Positions 1 to 5,721 of a stretch of 8,245 bases of DNA are shown here, piece after piece (the stretch's first letter is position 1; the number at the start of each line of letters is the position of its first letter). The position numbers and the translations under genes are program-made. Source of the DNA: Candidatus Liptonbacteria bacterium RIFCSPLOWO2_01_FULL_53_13 (GTDB taxonomy: Bacteria; Patescibacteriota; Minisyncoccia; UBA6257; 2-01-FULL-56-20); NCBI GenBank assembly GCA_001818895.1, contig MHLB01000027.1, positions 16,339 through 24,583 on the forward strand, given 5' to 3'. The notes below the pieces were generated by a model, which was not told the origin of the DNA, did not search any database, and saw only the letters and a program-made list of their open reading frames with translations.

Positions 1-16
1 CCCGCCGTTCGACTCC

Positions 17-48
17 GTCCCCCGTGCAACGACGCACGCACGGGGGAC
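17..48. terminator. Perfect 11-bp GC-rich hairpin after tgt
   Basis: GTCCCCCGTGC (17-27) and its exact complement GCACGGGGGAC (38-48) enclose a 10-nt loop. The hairpin starts 10 nt past the tgt stop codon. On the minus strand no T-run follows it. On the plus strand a loose TTTATTATTT tract begins 7 nt after the stem. It may end tgt transcription, perhaps in both directions, but it is not a canonical intrinsic terminator. It could instead be one of the palindromic repeats that are common in this window. Confidence 0.5.
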
Positions 49-58
49 GCGTACTTTA

Positions 59-1270
59 TTATTTCGCCAAACGCCCTAGATATTCCCCCTTGAATTCTCC
101 GAAACGGCCCTCCCGCAACGCATCCCGCATTTGAGACATCAAGTCGTTGAAAAAATAGACATTGTGTATCGTTGCCAAACGTCCCGCCTCGGGATTTTTT
201 ATTTTAAACATCTGGTGAAGCTCGCGCCGCTCCACGCGCAAGTCCGCGCATACGGGACAGCCGCAATCCTCCGCGATAACCCCTCCGTCGGTTCCGTGCA
301 CGCCTTTGCCGATGTCCATCCGCCCGCGCGAGGTCCAAAGCGACTTGTGGCGCGCTTCGCGCGTGGGAATGACGCAGTCAAACGTATCAATCCCCGCTTC
401 CACGCCGTAGAATAAGTCCGCGATTTTTCCCATGCCGAGCAAGTGGCGCGGTTTGCGCTCCGGCAGAAACGGAATGGTCCATTCAAGCTCCTTAAGCGTG
501 TTCTCGGTTGAGCTTCCGAACGAACTGCCGAAAGAGCCCCCGATGCCGATGCCGTCAAACGGGAGCGCGCCGATATATTCCGCGCTTTCCTTGCGCAAAT
601 CCTCAAACGTTCCCCCCTGTACAATGCCGTATATTTTTTGCAAAGAGGTTTTTGCTTCAAGTGAGCGCACTGCCCACCGGTGCGTGCGTTCCATCGCATC
701 TCTTGTATATTCCTTGTCGTGAAGCGGAGAGCTCGGCTCGTCAAACGCGAAAACAATATCCGCATCAAGCTGTTCCTGTATCTTCATGGAGAGTTCGGCG
801 TCAAGATATACCTCTTCTCCATTATTATTTCCCGAGCTTGTCGAGGGATCGTCAAAATACACTCCCGATTCCGTCACGCGCACCACCCCTTTTTCAACGG
901 GTTCGTCAGCGATCAGCGATTTGCGATCAGCAATTTGCGGTTTTTTCCCCACCCCGTGTTCGCGCGACGCACCCATGCTAAAGACCTGGAACCCGCCCGA
1001 ATCGGTCATAATCGGCCCGTTCCACTGCATTTCTTTGTGTACGCCGGGGAAGTTGGCAAGCCCTTCGTCTCCGAGCGAGCGCCACAAATGGTACGTGTTC
1101 GCGATGATCGCCTGCGTGTTCGTTTTCGGAATATCTTCCGGCTCAAGGCACCGCACCGCGGCGTCCGTGCCCACGATGACATAACTCGGCGTTTCTATGA
1201 CGCCGTGCGGAGTGGTGATGCGTCCGATGCGGGCGCGGGAACGCGTGTCTTTATGGACGAGTTCAAACAC
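59..1270 (-). CDS. tgt: Queuine/preQ1 tRNA-ribosyltransferase (tRNA-guanine transglycosylase)
   Basis: Tgt exchanges guanine 34 in the anticodon of tRNAs for Asp, Asn, His and Tyr for preQ1 or queuine. The 403-residue protein shows the TIM-barrel family marks: MTDSGGFQVFS (88-98) with Asp90, FDCVIPTREARH (297-308) with the expected nucleophile Asp298, and a zinc site CGCPVC (Cys336, 338, 341) completed by His369. GTG at 1268-1270 is the chosen start, because an in-frame TGA lies 18-24 nt upstream and the protein opens with the usual FEL...GRI...GVIETP segment. No Shine-Dalgarno is visible. A loop of about 50 residues (roughly 100-155) is longer than in E. coli Tgt and holds two DNA repeats (see findings). 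The SFGSSFGSS duplication at 246-254 replaces the usual short loop after GIGG, close to the base pocket. No queuosine biosynthesis genes are in the window. The gene lies 54 nt downstream of the FKBP gene and may be read with it. Confidence 0.95.
   Translation of the reverse strand: MFELVHKDTRSRARIGRITTPHGVIETPSYVIVGTDAAVRCLEPEDIPKTNTQAIIANTYHLWRSLGDEGLANFPGVHKEMQWNGPIMTDSGGFQVFSMGASREHGVGKKPQIADRKSLIADEPVEKGVVRVTESGVYFDDPSTSSGNNNGEEVYLDAELSMKIQEQLDADIVFAFDEPSSPLHDKEYTRDAMERTHRWAVRSLEAKTSLQKIYGIVQGGTFEDLRKESAEYIGALPFDGIGIGGSFGSSFGSSTENTLKELEWTIPFLPERKPRHLLGMGKIADLFYGVEAGIDTFDCVIPTREARHKSLWTSRGRMDIGKGVHGTDGGVIAEDCGCPVCADLRVERRELHQMFKIKNPEAGRLATIHNVYFFNDLMSQMRDALREGRFGEFKGEYLGRLAK
831..848. repeat. 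Palindromic element inside tgt (encodes PSTSSG)
   Basis: CCCGAGCTTGTCGAGGGA lies in frame in tgt and is read on the minus strand as residues 142-147 (PSTSSG), followed by an AAT triplet run (NNN). From memory, this CCCTCGACAAGCTCGGG-type sequence and its STSSG translation recur in many bacterial genomes as a dispersed element, within and between genes. It falls in the long Tgt loop, between VTESGVYFDD and the YLDAELSMKIQE helix, where extra residues should be tolerated. Confidence 0.6.
911..938. repeat. 14-nt tandem duplication inside tgt
   Basis: GATCAGCGATTTGC (911-924) is followed directly by GATCAGCAATTTGC (925-938), with one mismatch. A partial copy, GTCAGC, precedes them (905-910). On the coding strand they give QIADRKSLIAD (about residues 112-122), so a weak peptide repeat IAD...IAD appears. 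Since 14 is not a multiple of 3, the two copies are read in different frames and the whole insert must have been balanced to keep the gene open. Confidence 0.75.
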
Positions 1271-1283
1271 AAGAGTAATCGCA

Positions 1284-1316
1284 AATAATGCGAATCAGGG
1301 GGGTAATAATGCGAAT
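1284..1316. repeat. 12-nt direct repeat between the FKBP gene and tgt
   Basis: AATAATGCGAAT occurs at 1284-1295 and 1305-1316, 21 nt apart, and fills most of the 54-nt gap. No clear promoter or Shine-Dalgarno was found here, so tgt is probably reached by readthrough from the FKBP gene. Confidence 0.6.
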
Positions 1317-1324
1317 AGACAGAA

Positions 1325-1798
1325 CTACTTGATTCCCAAAAGCTCCACTTCGAATTTCAGCGTTGAATTCGGAGGAATCACTGCGTTTCCCGAAGCGCCA
1401 TAGGCAAGCTCCGGTGGAATCGTGAGGTTGCGCGTACCGCCCACTTTCATGCCGACAAGCCCCAAGTCCCACCCCTTGATGACCCGTTCCCCGCCAACCG
1501 TGAACTCAAGGGGCTGATTGCTCGGCTTTGAGCTGTCAAATACTTTTCCATCAGTGAATGTTCCCGTGTAATGGACCGAAACCGTGTCCCCTTTTTTCAC
1601 CTCCTGCCCCGTTCCTACCACCTTGTCTTCAATAATAAGTTGTTCCATAAGTTTTTTATCCTGTTCTTCCGCGACCGTTTTTGCCTGCCGTGCGCCTTCT
1701 TCCGCTTGCCAGTCTATTTTTTTGTTATACGACACTCCCGCCCACACAATGAGAGCGCCCAATACCACAAACACGCCGATCTTAGCTGGAGTATTCAT
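1325..1798 (-). CDS. Membrane-anchored FKBP-type peptidyl-prolyl cis-trans isomerase
   Basis: A 157-residue protein that should speed proline isomerisation in proteins outside the membrane. Residues 7-23 form one hydrophobic helix, an uncleaved anchor or signal segment. Residues 28-54 are charged and probably helical. Residues 55-157 are a full FKBP domain. Most of the FKBP12 pocket is present by alignment: Tyr77 (HYTG), Phe87-Asp88, Phe99, Val106-Ile107, Trp110, Tyr133 and Phe149, so an active enzyme is expected. There is no lipobox cysteine and no second domain. The ATG at 1796-1798 has no Shine-Dalgarno (CTATCCTCT precedes it). It has its own likely promoter at 1846-1875 and lies 120 nt downstream of the tRNA-binding protein gene. 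It resembles single-domain FkpA/FKBP enzymes; the true substrates are unknown. Confidence 0.93.
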   Translation of the reverse strand: MNTPAKIGVFVVLGALIVWAGVSYNKKIDWQAEEGARQAKTVAEEQDKKLMEQLIIEDKVVGTGQEVKKGDTVSVHYTGTFTDGKVFDSSKPSNQPLEFTVGGERVIKGWDLGLVGMKVGGTRNLTIPPELAYGASGNAVIPPNSTLKFEVELLGIK

Positions 1799-1845
1799 AG
1801 AGGATAGCTTTTAGCTGTTAGTTTATAGGTTTTAGCGACAAAGGA

Positions 1846-1875
1846 AGTATATCGCAAGAATCTCATCTCATGCAA
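1846..1875 (-). promoter_or_regulatory. Probable sigma70-type promoter for the FKBP gene
   Basis: Read on the minus strand, TTGCAT (1870-1875), an 18-nt spacer and TATACT (1846-1851) lie about 50-75 nt upstream of the FKBP ATG. The -10 matches 5 of 6 consensus bases and the -35 only 3 of 6. The predicted leader of about 40 nt contains AGCTAAAAGCT, a small inverted repeat (1806-1816). Confidence 0.4.
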
Positions 1876-1881
1876 CGTCTT

Positions 1882-1919
1882 ACATCATATCAACATACTT
1901 GAGAATGTTTGTATGATGT
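1882..1919. repeat. Imperfect AT-rich hairpin overlapping the tRNA-binding protein gene stop
   Basis: Two 15-nt arms, 1882-1896 and 1905-1919, pair with two mismatches around an 8-nt loop. The right arm ends in the last base of the stop codon of the minus-strand gene at 1919. No T-run follows on either strand, so a terminator role is doubtful. It may instead protect the 3' end of the upstream mRNA or be another dispersed repeat. Confidence 0.5.
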
Positions 1920-2275
1920 TATGAAATACTACTTCCCGGCGCCACTTCTTTTTCCACCGTGAGCAAAACCGGAGCGCCGCCTTCTTCCGTCGCCGCAAGG
2001 AGCATGCCGTTGCTTGTAAGTTCAAGTTCGGGAGCGATCTTGAATACGCGCGGTTCAAGATTCGCGACAATGATAATTTTCTTGCCCACAAGCTCTTCCG
2101 GCGAATATGCCTTGCCGATGCCGGCGACTACCTGCCTGCCGGCAGGCAGGATTGCCGCATCTTTATCACCGCAATCAATTTGCAGCTTCACCAGTTTTTC
2201 CGAGCCTTCCACGCGCTCCGCCGAAATGACTTTTGCCACGCGAAGCTCCACCTTTTTAAATTCGTCTATAGTCAT
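1919..2275 (-). CDS. Free-standing tRNA-binding OB-fold protein (MetRS beta-subunit / Trbp111 type)
   Basis: A 118-residue protein matching the C-terminal tRNA-binding domain of methionyl-tRNA synthetase and Trbp111. It runs FKKVELRVAKVISAERVEGSEKLVKLQIDCG (6-36), then AGIGKAYSPEELVGKKIIIVANLEPR (51-76), then NGMLLAA (89-95) and a closing LLTVEKEVAPGS (104-115). Such proteins bind the outer corner of tRNA and may dimerise to help a separate MetRS lacking this domain; no metG is in the window. Between the two halves lies LPAGRQ (43-48), encoded by a perfect 20-bp palindrome and absent from the family as I know it. The ATG at 2273-2275 follows the isomerase stop by 6 nt, with no Shine-Dalgarno, so translation is probably coupled to the upstream gene. 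MetG subunit beta and generic tRNA-binding protein are the two plausible names. Confidence 0.88.
   Translation of the reverse strand: MTIDEFKKVELRVAKVISAERVEGSEKLVKLQIDCGDKDAAILPAGRQVVAGIGKAYSPEELVGKKIIIVANLEPRVFKIAPELELTSNGMLLAATEEGGAPVLLTVEKEVAPGSSIS
2131..2150. repeat. Perfect 20-bp palindrome inserted in a coding region
   Basis: CCTGCCTGCCGGCAGGCAGG equals its own reverse complement. It lies in frame in the tRNA-binding protein gene and encodes LPAGRQ. From memory, this CCTGCCGGCAGG-type palindrome and its PAGRQ translation recur in candidate-phyla genomes, in coding and intergenic sites. Confidence 0.85.
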
Positions 2276-2281
2276 GCGATA

Positions 2282-3247
2282 TTATTTAATAAGCTTTTTG
2301 AATTCTTCCACCATCGGGACCTGCTCGGGTTCCGTGCCGTACATCTCCGCAAGCGCGTAAGCTGTCCAGTCCGCAAGAACGAGAGAGCCGAACATTTTTT
2401 CATATACCGTTACTCCCTCAAGCGGCACCGCGCGGACCGGCAATCCGCGCTTCTCATAAAGCGACGCAAGCACCTTCATGCGGTTTTTGATGCGCGGGTC
2501 GTCGGCTTCGTCCTCAAGAAATACGAACGAAAATCGCGCGGAGAGCTCTTTTGTGGCGTCTATCCGGTCAAACCCCGTCATCTCGTTGTGATTGAGTTCG
2601 GGAACGACATTGCAAAACGCCGGAATTTTCCCCGTCTCGTTGAATTTTATTTTCCACACATAGGCAAGCGCTTCGTTATTCCGCGACGCATACACGACAG
2701 GCACAAGATTCTTAAGTTGCATAGCGAGTTCCTTTCCCGCCGGTTCATAGCGAAGCGGATTGAACGCCGTCGCGAGCGAGGAGATCTTTTCAAGCTCTTC
2801 GTTCTTTCCCATAACCGCAAGGAGCGCCTTTACAAGGAGTCCTGTCGCCATCCTCGGCTGGAGGTTCATATCGGGCAATTCCACATAGGGAATGCCAAGC
2901 TCTTTCGCGCGGGCGATAAGCGTTCCTCCCGCGGCAATCACCGCTACATTCAATTTTTCCTTGATTGCCGCTTCAAACCCGCTTAACACCTCTTCGGTGT
3001 CCCCCGAATACGAGCATGCGACGAAAAGCGTTTCCTGCTCGTCCCGTTCCGGGATTTGCGGAAGCCCGTAGTCGTTGTGAAGCGTTATGGGAAATCCGGA
3101 CACCTCGTTTCTGATAAGGTATGCCGGCCACCGCGAGCCGCCCATTCCCATCACCGCGACGCGGAAGAACGGCAAAAGCTTTTCCCTATGTACGACTTCA
3201 GGAACATACGCAAGCTGGCGGGAAAAATTTTCAATTGCTTCACGCAT
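2282..3247 (-). CDS. SIS-domain sugar isomerase, bifunctional phosphoglucose/phosphomannose isomerase type
   Basis: A 321-residue protein of the two-SIS-domain PGI/PMI family, which interconverts fructose 6-phosphate with glucose 6-phosphate and with mannose 6-phosphate. The first SIS domain has VMGMGGSRWPA (32-42) and the phosphate-binding SYSGDTEE (79-86). QPR follows at 130-132. The second half has KIKFNE (189-194) and ELNHNE (207-212). Glu194 and His210 are 16 residues apart, as are the catalytic Glu203 and His219 I recall for the Pyrobaculum enzyme, so activity is likely. The C-terminus YGTEPEQVPMVEEFKK fits the family. The ATG at 3245-3247 is 6 nt after the dehydrogenase stop, and the next gene starts 6 nt after this stop, so the three form a tight operon. 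No Shine-Dalgarno is seen. Which sugar it prefers cannot be told from sequence. Confidence 0.9.
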   Translation of the reverse strand: MREAIENFSRQLAYVPEVVHREKLLPFFRVAVMGMGGSRWPAYLIRNEVSGFPITLHNDYGLPQIPERDEQETLFVACSYSGDTEEVLSGFEAAIKEKLNVAVIAAGGTLIARAKELGIPYVELPDMNLQPRMATGLLVKALLAVMGKNEELEKISSLATAFNPLRYEPAGKELAMQLKNLVPVVYASRNNEALAYVWKIKFNETGKIPAFCNVVPELNHNEMTGFDRIDATKELSARFSFVFLEDEADDPRIKNRMKVLASLYEKRGLPVRAVPLEGVTVYEKMFGSLVLADWTAYALAEMYGTEPEQVPMVEEFKKLIK

Positions 3248-3253
3248 ATTTTT

Positions 3254-4387
3254 TCATTTCATTCGTTCCCTGACGCGCTCTTTCGCGATCTCCATCGCGA
3301 CAGCGCGCGGATTCTTTTTGGTTTTCATCGCCCGCACAAGCACGGTGCGCGTTGCCGACACAATTCTTTTCTCCACAAGCTCAAACATCCGCTTCGGATT
3401 ATATCCGCGGTATTCGGCGTATGACGAAATGACGCCGCCCGCATTTGCCACGAAATCGGGCACAATGATTATACCCTTTTTCCAGAACTCGTTCTCAATC
3501 GGCTCGCGCATGGGGATATTGCCCCCTTCCACGATAATTTTCGCGCGGATGTGCTTTTTATTCCCCTCGTGAATAACGTCCGTCACCGAGGCGGGAATAA
3601 GGATGTCCACCGGCACGCTCCAAAACGCCTCACTCGAGATTTTTTTCGCGCCCTTATAGTTTAAAAGAGGCGCGCGCGCATCTATCATGCGCGTAAGCTG
3701 TTTCTTATCAAAACCGTTTTTTGCATAAAGCGCTCCTTCGTGATTCGCGATCGCGACCACTTTCGCGCCCATTTCGGTCAAAAATTTATATGCGAAGGTA
3801 CCCACATTGCCGAACCCGTGTATAGCAACCGTAGCGCCTTTGATGGGGATGCGCGAAAGCTCCGCCGCAACTTTTGCCGCGTGCGCGACGCCGAAACCCG
3901 TGCTCCCGAACTCGTGTGGAATCCCGCACTTTTCCCCTTTCTTGCCGAACGAGACCATGCAGAGATTCGCCGGTTTTCCCGTAACGGAGCGCCAACTTCC
4001 CGTTGCCTCAACGATCCACTGCATTTCGCGCTCGCCGGTGTTGACATCTGGCCCGCCGATGTATTTTTTCGGCAGAAACGGCATGATTTTCTTTGCGAAC
4101 GCCTGGAGCAATTCTTTTTTCTTTTCGGGTGAAGTCCCTTTCGGCAATACGACGCCCGACTTTGCTCCTCCGAAAGGAATACCCGCAAGCGCGTTTTTCC
4201 ACGTCATCGTGCGCGCAAGGCGGTAGACCTCTTCTTCGGTGATATCCGGCGTCATGCGGATGCCGCCTTTGCCGGGCCCGAGCGCGGTATTGTCAATCAC
4301 CAGCACGCCGCGCATGCCGGTTTTCCGGTCGTATACTCTTACGACGTATTCGGGGCCGAATTCGTCGTTTTTTACAAGAAATTTCAT
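3254..4387 (-). CDS. Glu/Leu/Phe/Val dehydrogenase (probably glutamate dehydrogenase)
   Basis: Oxidatively deaminates an amino acid, probably glutamate, to its 2-oxo acid with NAD(P), or the reverse. The 377-residue protein has the substrate-binding region GPGKGGIRM (37-45, Lys40), MTWKNA (61-66), PFGGAKSG (71-78, Lys76) and GGPDVNTGE (111-119) with catalytic Asp114. A Rossmann motif GFGNVG (191-196) and DILIPAS and VEGGN (261-290) follow. I chose ATG 4385-4387 over an ATG 24 nt upstream, because the extra residues (MTWTGMTN) are read from a repeat and the family begins near FLVKNDEFGPE. A GGGA 9 nt before this ATG could serve as a weak ribosome site. The N-terminus is shorter than in typical bacterial enzymes. 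The segment after VTGKP (135-164: NLCMVSF...KCGIPHEFGSTGFGV) differs from the usual GGS..R..ATG.GV and is longer. The gene is followed at 6 nt by the isomerase. Confidence 0.93.
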   Translation of the reverse strand: MKFLVKNDEFGPEYVVRVYDRKTGMRGVLVIDNTALGPGKGGIRMTPDITEEEVYRLARTMTWKNALAGIPFGGAKSGVVLPKGTSPEKKKELLQAFAKKIMPFLPKKYIGGPDVNTGEREMQWIVEATGSWRSVTGKPANLCMVSFGKKGEKCGIPHEFGSTGFGVAHAAKVAAELSRIPIKGATVAIHGFGNVGTFAYKFLTEMGAKVVAIANHEGALYAKNGFDKKQLTRMIDARAPLLNYKGAKKISSEAFWSVPVDILIPASVTDVIHEGNKKHIRAKIIVEGGNIPMREPIENEFWKKGIIIVPDFVANAGGVISSYAEYRGYNPKRMFELVEKRIVSATRTVLVRAMKTKKNPRAVAMEIAKERVRERMK

Positions 4388-4390
4388 ATT

Positions 4391-4477
4391 TGTCATTCCC
4401 GTCCATGTCATTCCCGCGAAGGCGGGAATCCAGTATTTTGTTTTCCCTGGATTCTCCGGCTAAACCGGAGAATGACA
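4391..4477. repeat. Paired-hairpin inverted repeat (CATTCCCGCGAAGGCGGGAATCC family)
   Basis: Hairpin 1 is ATTCCCGC (4410-4417) with GCGGGAAT (4422-4429). Hairpin 2 is ATTCTCCGG (4451-4459) with CCGGAGAAT (4465-4473). The ends mirror each other: TGTCATTC at 4406-4413 pairs with GAATGACA at 4470-4477, and GAATCCAG at 4426-4433 pairs with CTGGATTC at 4447-4454, so the whole unit can fold as a cruciform. A further partial copy of the end, TGTCATTCCCG (4391-4401), abuts the dehydrogenase start. From memory, this sequence (translating as VIPAKAGIQ) is a dispersed element in many bacteria, including the Neisseria dRS3-like repeats. No transposase is present. Confidence 0.85.
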
Positions 4478-4498
4478 GATAAAATCTTGAAACGAGTT

Positions 4499-4732
4499 TT
4501 ACGATGATACGTGAAGCAATTCGCTGATCTTTTCGCGGTCAAATCCGACAATGATCTGCCCGTCTATATCAATGACCGGCACGCCGAGCTGGCCCGACTT
4601 CTTCACCATTTCTTCGCGCGCCGCCGCGTCGGAGGCAACGTCTTTTTCCGTATAGGCAATTTTATGTTCCCCCAGAAATTGCTTTGCCATTTTGCAATAT
4701 ACGCAAGTGGGAGTGCTGTAGATGGTAATCAT
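4499..4732 (-). CDS. Glutaredoxin-like thiol-disulfide oxidoreductase
   Basis: A 77-residue single thioredoxin-fold domain that should reduce disulfides in the cytoplasm. It has CVYC (Cys10, Cys13) after the first strand MITIYSTPT, the cis-proline motif GVPVI (50-54), and DGQIIVGFDREKI (57-69), which fits the small NrdH/YruB-like glutaredoxins better than classical glutathione-dependent ones. The ATG at 4730-4732 gives the usual short N-terminus; a GTG 9 nt upstream (4739-4741) would add only MFT. Neither has a Shine-Dalgarno. It is probably the first gene of a unit continuing, past the repeat at 4391-4477, into the dehydrogenase. Its electron donor is not evident, as no reductase is nearby. 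Confidence 0.92.
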   Translation of the reverse strand: MITIYSTPTCVYCKMAKQFLGEHKIAYTEKDVASDAAAREEMVKKSGQLGVPVIDIDGQIIVGFDREKISELLHVSS

Positions 4733-4751
4733 AGTGAACACAATGACAAAT

Positions 4752-4803
4752 TTCTAATTGACCTAATGACTAATGGGTTTAGAAATTAGAATAATTAGTC
4801 ATT
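4752..4803. repeat. Nested AT-rich inverted repeats in the glutaredoxin leader
   Basis: AATGACTAAT (4765-4774) is complementary to ATTAGTCATT (4794-4803). TTCTAATT (4752-4759) is complementary to AATTAGAA (4784-4791). The pairs interlock, so they cannot all form one simple hairpin. They lie between the predicted promoter and the start codon of the glutaredoxin gene. Confidence 0.7.
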
Positions 4804-4843
4804 CACCGTTTTTTACTAAGGATACGACCTTTCAAGTAACGCT

Positions 4844-4852
4844 ATTGTAGCA
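4844..4852 (-). promoter_or_regulatory. Extended -10 promoter for the glutaredoxin unit
   Basis: On the minus strand TGCTACAAT is an extended -10 element (TGn followed by TACAAT, 5 of 6 consensus). No good -35 lies 16-18 nt upstream, which extended -10 promoters do not need. It predicts an RNA start near 4837 and a leader of about 105 nt that includes the inverted repeats at 4752-4803. Confidence 0.5.
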
Positions 4853-4916
4853 TAAAAACCGTGGCGGAACGCAAGCGGCACGGGATAAATGATAACACAG
4901 TCATAAAAATTAGTGT

Positions 4917-4947
4917 GCCCCGGTGGAAAAACGTCTTCCACCGGGGC
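4917..4947 (-). terminator. Intrinsic terminator of the unknown membrane protein gene
   Basis: GCCCCGGTGGAA (4917-4928) and TTCCACCGGGGC (4936-4947) form a perfect 12-bp stem with a 7-nt loop. Read on the minus strand it is followed by ACACTAATTTTT, a short delayed T-run. It lies 63 nt past the stop codon at 5011. The orientation and T-tract assign it to the minus-strand gene. On the plus strand no T-run follows. Confidence 0.8.
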
Positions 4948-5010
4948 TGTTCACCTCACTTTCTGCTCACATCCCTTCCTCCCAAGGGCGCGAGCTGGTT
5001 CGCGAACTGG

Positions 5011-5631
5011 CTAGAGATAGTCGATGATGTCGAAAAGGAACTTCTTGATCCCTTCCCAGTCCTCGTTCGTCACGAGGCGGGAGATGGCCACTTGGGCTTT
5101 CTTCAAGGAGTCCTTCGAGAGGAAGACGTCCAGCCCGAGACGGTTGAGGATCATGTAGGCACAGGTTTCCGGAGAACGAGTTATCGTTGTTTCGGAGAAG
5201 GAGGTAGAGATGACCCTGTTGATCATGGCAGGGAACTCCGCGTTGACCTTCGCCTTCAACTTCTCGCGATTCGGAGCGAACTCTTCGGGGGTTATCTTGA
5301 GTGACCACGGCTGGATCTGGAGCACTCCCGCGAGCTGTTGCCCACCGATGACCACCCCGACCTTCCGCTCGATCTCTTCGAGGGCGGCGAGATGGTCGTT
5401 GAGCATCTGCTCAATGCGAGCGAGCAGGTTCCACACTCGCCACATGAAGTAGACCGCGAGCGCGACGGTCGCCCTGATCCCGAGACCCGCGAGGCCGAAC
5501 ATCGTCTGTCTGGGGAAGAGGAATTCCATCCAGCAGACGGCGAAGATCAACAGTACCAGCAGGCTTCCTGCCAGCCGACTACCACAGAAGTTCCGAAGTC
5601 CCTGGACGAATCGCCCATCCTTCGTTTCCAT
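5011..5631 (-). CDS. Unknown protein with two N-terminal membrane helices
   Basis: I do not recognise the 206-residue product. Residues 19-39 and 46-67 are two hydrophobic helices separated by a short PRQT turn. A charged helical stretch follows (68-91, ARIEQMLNDHLAALEEIERK), possibly a coiled coil, and then a soluble domain (92-206) with no motif I know and isolated cysteines only. Both helices point to a hairpin in the membrane with the C-terminal domain on one face, probably cytoplasmic. The start is firm: GAGGTG (5637-5642) lies 5 nt before the ATG. By my reading all 13 Phe codons are TTC and 10 of 11 Lys codons are AAG, whereas neighbours mix TTT and AAA freely. With a consensus promoter upstream and a hairpin terminator downstream it is a stand-alone unit, either highly expressed or acquired. 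Confidence 0.88.
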   Translation of the reverse strand: METKDGRFVQGLRNFCGSRLAGSLLVLLIFAVCWMEFLFPRQTMFGLAGLGIRATVALAVYFMWRVWNLLARIEQMLNDHLAALEEIERKVGVVIGGQQLAGVLQIQPWSLKITPEEFAPNREKLKAKVNAEFPAMINRVISTSFSETTITRSPETCAYMILNRLGLDVFLSKDSLKKAQVAISRLVTNEDWEGIKKFLFDIIDYL

Positions 5632-5636
5632 TACGA

Positions 5637-5642
5637 CACCTC
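5637..5642 (-). promoter_or_regulatory. Shine-Dalgarno site of the unknown membrane protein
   Basis: GAGGTG on the minus strand, 5 nt before the ATG. It is notable because most other minus-strand genes here lack any such site. Confidence 0.85.
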
Positions 5643-5721
5643 AACTGTTTGCAGAGAAACGCCACGACAGAGAAAGGATTTCCCCCGCCTGCGCTCCCCC
5701 GCGTTCAACGTTCTGTGATTT

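Noticed and set aside
1..30. GTTCGACTCC resembling a tRNA T-arm at the window edge
   Set aside because: The five bases on either side of the putative T-loop do not pair, and no acceptor stem fits within the visible sequence.
2180..2986. Plus-strand reading frame of 268 codons
   Set aside because: It is antisense to the isomerase and the tRNA-binding protein genes, whose motifs are clear; its translation is rich in His and Arg, as expected of a shadow frame.
4388..4411. Eight-residue N-terminal extension of the dehydrogenase (MTWTGMTN)
   Set aside because: It is encoded by the dispersed repeat, and family members begin near the next methionine.
4917..4947. Hairpin as a terminator for a plus-strand gene
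   Set aside because: No supported plus-strand gene lies upstream and no T-run follows on that strand.
4861..5304. Plus-strand reading frame of 147 codons, starting GTG
   Set aside because: It runs through the terminator hairpin and antisense to the well-supported minus-strand gene at 5011-5631, with no ribosome site.
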